8,238 bases of DNA from an uncultured Parabacteroides sp. Lineage in GTDB: Bacteria; Bacteroidota; Bacteroidia; Bacteroidales; Tannerellaceae. The DNA lies in NCBI GenBank assembly GCA_900547435.1, contig URGO01000140.1, positions 1-8,238 of the forward strand, written 5' to 3'. Position 1 is the first letter of the stretch. The number at the start of each line of letters is the position of its first letter. The translations under genes and the position numbers were made by a program. Positions 5,853-8,238 of this stretch are shown in pieces. The notes beneath the pieces are model-generated. The model was not told the DNA's origin. It was given only the letters and a program-made list of their open reading frames with translations, and ran no database searches.

Positions 5853-7659
5853 ATTTTATTTCTTTTAATTTACTTACTAAACAACTATTGTCTTCCCGAT
5901 TCCGGATAGCCAGCCGGATATAATTTTTCCCGGCAAAGGCAGACTTGGAACCGCAATCTTTTATCAGCAAATTATAACGTTGCAACAAGGTTGCCGCCAG
6001 TTCTGATGATGAGAAACGGCCTGTTACTTCACACAAAAAGTAATTAGCTTGGGACGGAATCACACGCAGATAGTCTATTTCTTGCAATTCCCGGTAAAAC
6101 AAATCCCGTTCCTCCTTGAAGCGGTCACACGCTATGGCATAATCTGCATCATATTTGCTATAAATCTGCATATAAAATTCGGCAAACGAATTGATATTCC
6201 AAATGCTGACATCTTTCCTCATCTGCCCGATACGGTTTTTATCGGACGAAGCCGCCAATCCCAAACGCAACCCGGGCACGCCATAGGATTTAGAGATACT
6301 TTTTACCACGATGAGTTGCGAATATTTCTCCAAAAGTTCATTCCTCAACAAGGTATTCTTTCGATTCTCGTCCGAGAAGTCTACAAACGATTCATCCAAG
6401 ATAAATTGTATTTGCTGTTCGTTCGTCCAATCCAATAAAATCATTAACTCCGGCAAAGGGATGAAATTGCCGGAAGGATTATCCGGATTAATCAGCAACA
6501 ACATAGACAGGTCCTTATCCTGATAATACTCCATTAAATCAGCAGCTGTATAATGAAAGTCCGGATTCTGAGGCAGGAACGGAACTATTTCCTGGTCACA
6601 TCGGTTCGGATATTCTTCGAACGTAGGATAAATGATGCCTATTTTGCCGGATATATGCTCCATCAAGCTCTTAATCAACTCAGCCGCTCCGTTTCCTACT
6701 ACCACGTAATCCTGCTTTAAACCAAAGTTCTTTGCCATAATCAAGGTATTAACCGACATACCTGAAGGATATTCGGTCAATAACGTATCAAAGTTGGCTT
6801 TTATTTCATCCCGCATCTTTTGAGGTGGGAAGAAAGGATTCACCAAATAACAGAAATCTTTCAATTTTGGGAAACGCCAATACCCTCCATAACGTTTATG
6901 ATAAAGATTCAGCTGTCTTTTCCCTTCGGCAAAAATGGTTTCTGCTATATCTAAATCCTGAACATCATCTATTTCATACCAACGTTCCCCATCCAAAGGC
7001 AACCCTTTCAACTCGCATTTATCCAAAAGCGTGATAACCCGAAGTACTTGCTCATAATATTCATTATTTCCCAAGGCCTTACTATAAGCTTCCAAGAAAG
7101 GAACATACTGGGAGCGCAAGAACTCTTTGCTGAATTTGTAAATGTTGACGGTTTTATAATAAGTATCAATCTGACTATACCGGAAAGCCTTCTTCGAAAT
7201 GAAATCTACAATGTCATTCTCTTCATTCAAACAAACCATTGTCCCATCCATCCACGGTTCATACTTAGCTATTAATGCCAAATTCGGATAAGGGTTTTCA
7301 ATTATCTTACGGAATAACGAATCTTCAAATATCAAATCGGATTCGACAAGAAGAGTATCTTCCTTTTGTAACTCCTCTTTTGCCAAATAAAGGGAATAAA
7401 TATTATTGGTCTTATCATATACAGGATTATATATGTATTCAATCGGTGTTTGCCCGACAGAATCACCCACATGTTCCCGCAACTTTTCTGCTTTATAACC
7501 GATTACTATGATTATACGCTCCAAATGAAGCAAGGAAAGCTGGTTCAGTAGACGATCTATCAGACAGACGCCATTTACTTTAACCATACACTTTGTATTC
7601 TCTTTGGTCAGTTCCCCAAGACGCTTCCCCATTCCTGCTGCTAATATAATGGCTTGCAT
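5833..7659 (-). CDS. Fusion: LicC/PntC-like cytidylyltransferase + HisC/CobD-like PLP enzyme
   Basis: 608 residues, two complete domains. Residues 1-250 are a sugar/choline-type nucleotidyltransferase: LAAGMGKRL (6-14), NPVYDKTNNIYSL (78-90, typical of LicC-like enzymes), VESDL (105-109, metal Asp108) and WYEIDDVQDLDIAE (227-240). Residues 255-608 are a fold-type I PLP enzyme of the histidinol-phosphate aminotransferase/CobD group: FFPP (276-279), VGNGAAELI (321-329), NPDNPSG (391-397), LDESF (421-425, Asp422 for the pyridine nitrogen), SISKSYG (454-460, Lys457 as Schiff-base lysine), PGLRLG (462-467) and a late Arg582 in YIRLA. All key residues are present in both halves. Expected products: a phosphorylated amine from the PLP half and its CDP derivative from the transferase half. 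Candidates include phosphoethanolamine, aminopropanol phosphate, serinol phosphate or aminoethylphosphonate; the sequence does not decide. It is the first gene of the operon and overlaps the next by 20 nt. Confidence 0.92.
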   Translation of the reverse strand: MQAIILAAGMGKRLGELTKENTKCMVKVNGVCLIDRLLNQLSLLHLERIIIVIGYKAEKLREHVGDSVGQTPIEYIYNPVYDKTNNIYSLYLAKEELQKEDTLLVESDLIFEDSLFRKIIENPYPNLALIAKYEPWMDGTMVCLNEENDIVDFISKKAFRYSQIDTYYKTVNIYKFSKEFLRSQYVPFLEAYSKALGNNEYYEQVLRVITLLDKCELKGLPLDGERWYEIDDVQDLDIAETIFAEGKRQLNLYHKRYGGYWRFPKLKDFCYLVNPFFPPQKMRDEIKANFDTLLTEYPSGMSVNTLIMAKNFGLKQDYVVVGNGAAELIKSLMEHISGKIGIIYPTFEEYPNRCDQEIVPFLPQNPDFHYTAADLMEYYQDKDLSMLLLINPDNPSGNFIPLPELMILLDWTNEQQIQFILDESFVDFSDENRKNTLLRNELLEKYSQLIVVKSISKSYGVPGLRLGLAASSDKNRIGQMRKDVSIWNINSFAEFYMQIYSKYDADYAIACDRFKEERDLFYRELQEIDYLRVIPSQANYFLCEVTGRFSSSELAATLLQRYNLLIKDCGSKSAFAGKNYIRLAIRNREDNSCLVSKLKEIKYENHRL

Positions 7660-7693
7660 AGTCTTTTCTATTTTATTTCTGATAAAATATCCA

Positions 7694-7701
7694 CAAACTT
7701 A
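7694..7701 (-). promoter_or_regulatory. Proximal candidate -7 element of the operon
   Basis: TAAGTTTG on the minus strand matches TAnnTTTG exactly and would give a leader of roughly 30 nt before the ATG at 7659. No TTTG is found at -33 (that position reads about GGCCTAA), and an 8-bp hairpin fills the spacer, so activity would probably need an activator, or the match is by chance. Confidence 0.4.
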
Positions 7702-7703
7702 CA

Positions 7704-7722
7704 TAAAAATCTGCGATTTTTA
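7704..7722. repeat. Hairpin upstream of the proximal -7 box
   Basis: TAAAAATC (7704-7711) pairs with GATTTTTA (7715-7722) across a TGC loop. It is placed exactly between where the -33 and -7 elements would be, so it could be an operator half-site pair or a weak terminator-like structure in a longer leader transcript. Confidence 0.5.
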
Positions 7723-7869
7723 GGCCTGTAGAATAAAAAAGAAGACCGCCTCCCTCACTTTAGCCTTGTTCCGAACTCGAAGTTCAATAATAATTTGTAT
7801 CTTTAGAGTGTACTAAGCTCTCTAATAAATAGGCTCTGATTGAGTAAGGAGAGAACAGCCTTCTTCGCT

Positions 7870-7888
7870 GCAAATATACAATATTTGC
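7870..7888. promoter_or_regulatory. Palindrome overlapping the distal candidate -7 element
   Basis: GCAAATAT (7870-7877) and ATATTTGC (7881-7888) form a perfect 8-bp inverted repeat with a 3-nt centre. On the minus strand it contains TATATTTG (7871-7878), an exact TAnnTTTG. The -33 position lacks TTTG. The coincidence of an operator-like palindrome with a -7 box suggests regulated transcription of the operon, but AT-rich chance palindromes are common. Confidence 0.4.
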
Positions 7889-8015
7889 TCGAATTACGGT
7901 AATGCCTCCCTCTCTTTATGATATAATTCTCCGAAAGGAGTCTTATATATACAGTTTGTTGTAAGGTCAATATCTTTGTGGTGTTAACAACCCGTTTTGC
8001 AAACTGACTGATACT

Positions 8016-8237
8016 TCAAACTGAATTGGATGCCTGTATGAGGTTTAAAACTCGAAGAGGAAAATAATATATATTGTACTCATTTTTAGGAACTACGCAA
8101 GTAACGTCCCAGATATCATTATGTACATACATTTTAAATATATCCTCTCTAAAGGCTAAAGCGTGAAGAATCCAAATAGAAACGCAACGATTCGTTAGCA
8201 AACAGGATAAAAACTCATCGGTCGGGGAACGCCGCGC
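8016..8237 (-). other. Open frame entering from right edge, coding status doubtful
   Basis: A minus-strand frame is open from the window edge to a stop at 8016 (73 residues, beginning ARRSPTDEFLSC and ending LIQASNSV). I do not recognise a domain. The first 12 codons are GC-rich, the rest AT-rich and rich in Cys, Trp and Ile, with no clear in-window start (a TTG at 8201 is the earliest). It may be the tail of a gene to the right, a decayed fragment, or a conserved non-coding repeat that happens to be open. No ORF of useful size is seen on the plus strand here. Confidence 0.2.
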
Positions 8238-8238
8238 G

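Larger units (their letters stand above)
7660..8015. other. Long non-coding upstream region of the operon
   Basis: About 350 nt without a credible gene. It holds two minus-strand TAnnTTTG boxes (7694-7701, 7871-7878), one plus-strand box (TATCTTTG, 7971-7978) with no gene after it in the window, and several small hairpins. The hairpins are 7704-7722, 7803-7825 (TTAGAG/CTCTAA), 7831-7861 (AGGCT/AGCCT), 7870-7888 and CTCC-GAAA-GGAG (7929-7940). The 9-mer GCCTCCCTC occurs twice (7748-7756 and 7904-7912). A palindrome GAACTCGAAGTTC lies at 7773-7785. If the operon is read from the distal box, its leader is about 200 nt with ordered hairpins, which would suit attenuation or antitermination control. 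That is inference. Confidence 0.5.

Noticed and set aside
4105..7659. Complete phosphocholine (lic1) or aminoethylphosphonate pathway
   Set aside because: There is no choline kinase or transporter (LicA/LicB), and no pep mutase or phosphonopyruvate decarboxylase; only the activation and transfer logic is shared.
7660..8015. Invertible promoter of the Bacteroides capsule type
   Set aside because: I looked for a pair of matching inverted repeats flanking the promoter boxes; the 9-mer GCCTCCCTC is a direct, not inverted, repeat, and no 12-20 bp inverted pair was found in the window.
1..8238. CRISPR array, tRNA genes or an insertion-sequence transposase
   Set aside because: No regularly spaced repeats, no tRNA-like cloverleaf with a T-loop GTTCRANYC core, and no DDE or tyrosine/serine recombinase motif were seen on either strand.

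Overview
The window looks like the chromosome of a gut-type Bacteroidales bacterium. The evidence is three good matches to the Bacteroidetes -7 element TAnnTTTG at the start of independent transcription units, the lack of strong Shine-Dalgarno sequences, a periplasmic Ser-type sulfatase, an AAA_14/DUF4143 ATPase of the kind that is abundant in that phylum, and TAGTTAGTAG-type intergenic repeats. A Parabacteroides or Bacteroides-like host fits, but I cannot fix the genus from the sequence.

Layout. (1) 1-705, minus strand: the N-terminal 235 residues of a secreted S1-family sulfatase that runs off the left edge; it is GC-rich. (2) 706-952: a divergent promoter region holding a striking double palindrome (850-915) directly upstream of (3) 953-2074, plus strand: a strongly AT-rich ATPase with AAA, winged-helix and nuclease-like parts. 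(4) 2075-2665: gene-poor spacer with small hairpins. (5) 2666-2986, plus strand: a small multidrug resistance (SMR) membrane protein related to the Gdx/SugE branch. (6) 2992-3078: a long inverted repeat that serves as a shared terminator for two convergent units. (7) 3077-7659, minus strand: a compact four-gene operon. (8) 7660-8238: a long non-coding leader or upstream region and a doubtful open frame entering from the right edge.

The operon is the most interesting part. Transcription runs from 7659 to 3077. The first gene fuses a LicC/PntC-type cytidylyltransferase to a HisC/CobD-like PLP enzyme. The second is an atypical member of the ornithine cyclodeaminase/mu-crystallin family. The third is a LicD-type phosphotransferase and the fourth a GT-A glycosyltransferase. 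The first three overlap (20 nt, then an ATGA overlap) and the fourth follows after 11 nt, so they are probably made together. The simplest model is that the PLP domain makes a small phosphorylated amine (by decarboxylating or aminating a phosphorylated precursor), the cytidylyltransferase domain activates it as a CDP derivative, LicD transfers the phospho-amine to a surface glycan, and the glycosyltransferase builds or caps that glycan. No pep mutase, phosphonopyruvate decarboxylase, choline kinase, flippase or polymerase is present, so neither a classical phosphonate nor a classical phosphocholine pathway is complete here. The substrate is inferred, not shown.

The other units look independent: an ATPase of probable defence or mobile/selfish character with its own palindromic control region, a small efflux pump, and a sulfatase likely tied to host or dietary sulfated glycans beyond the left edge.
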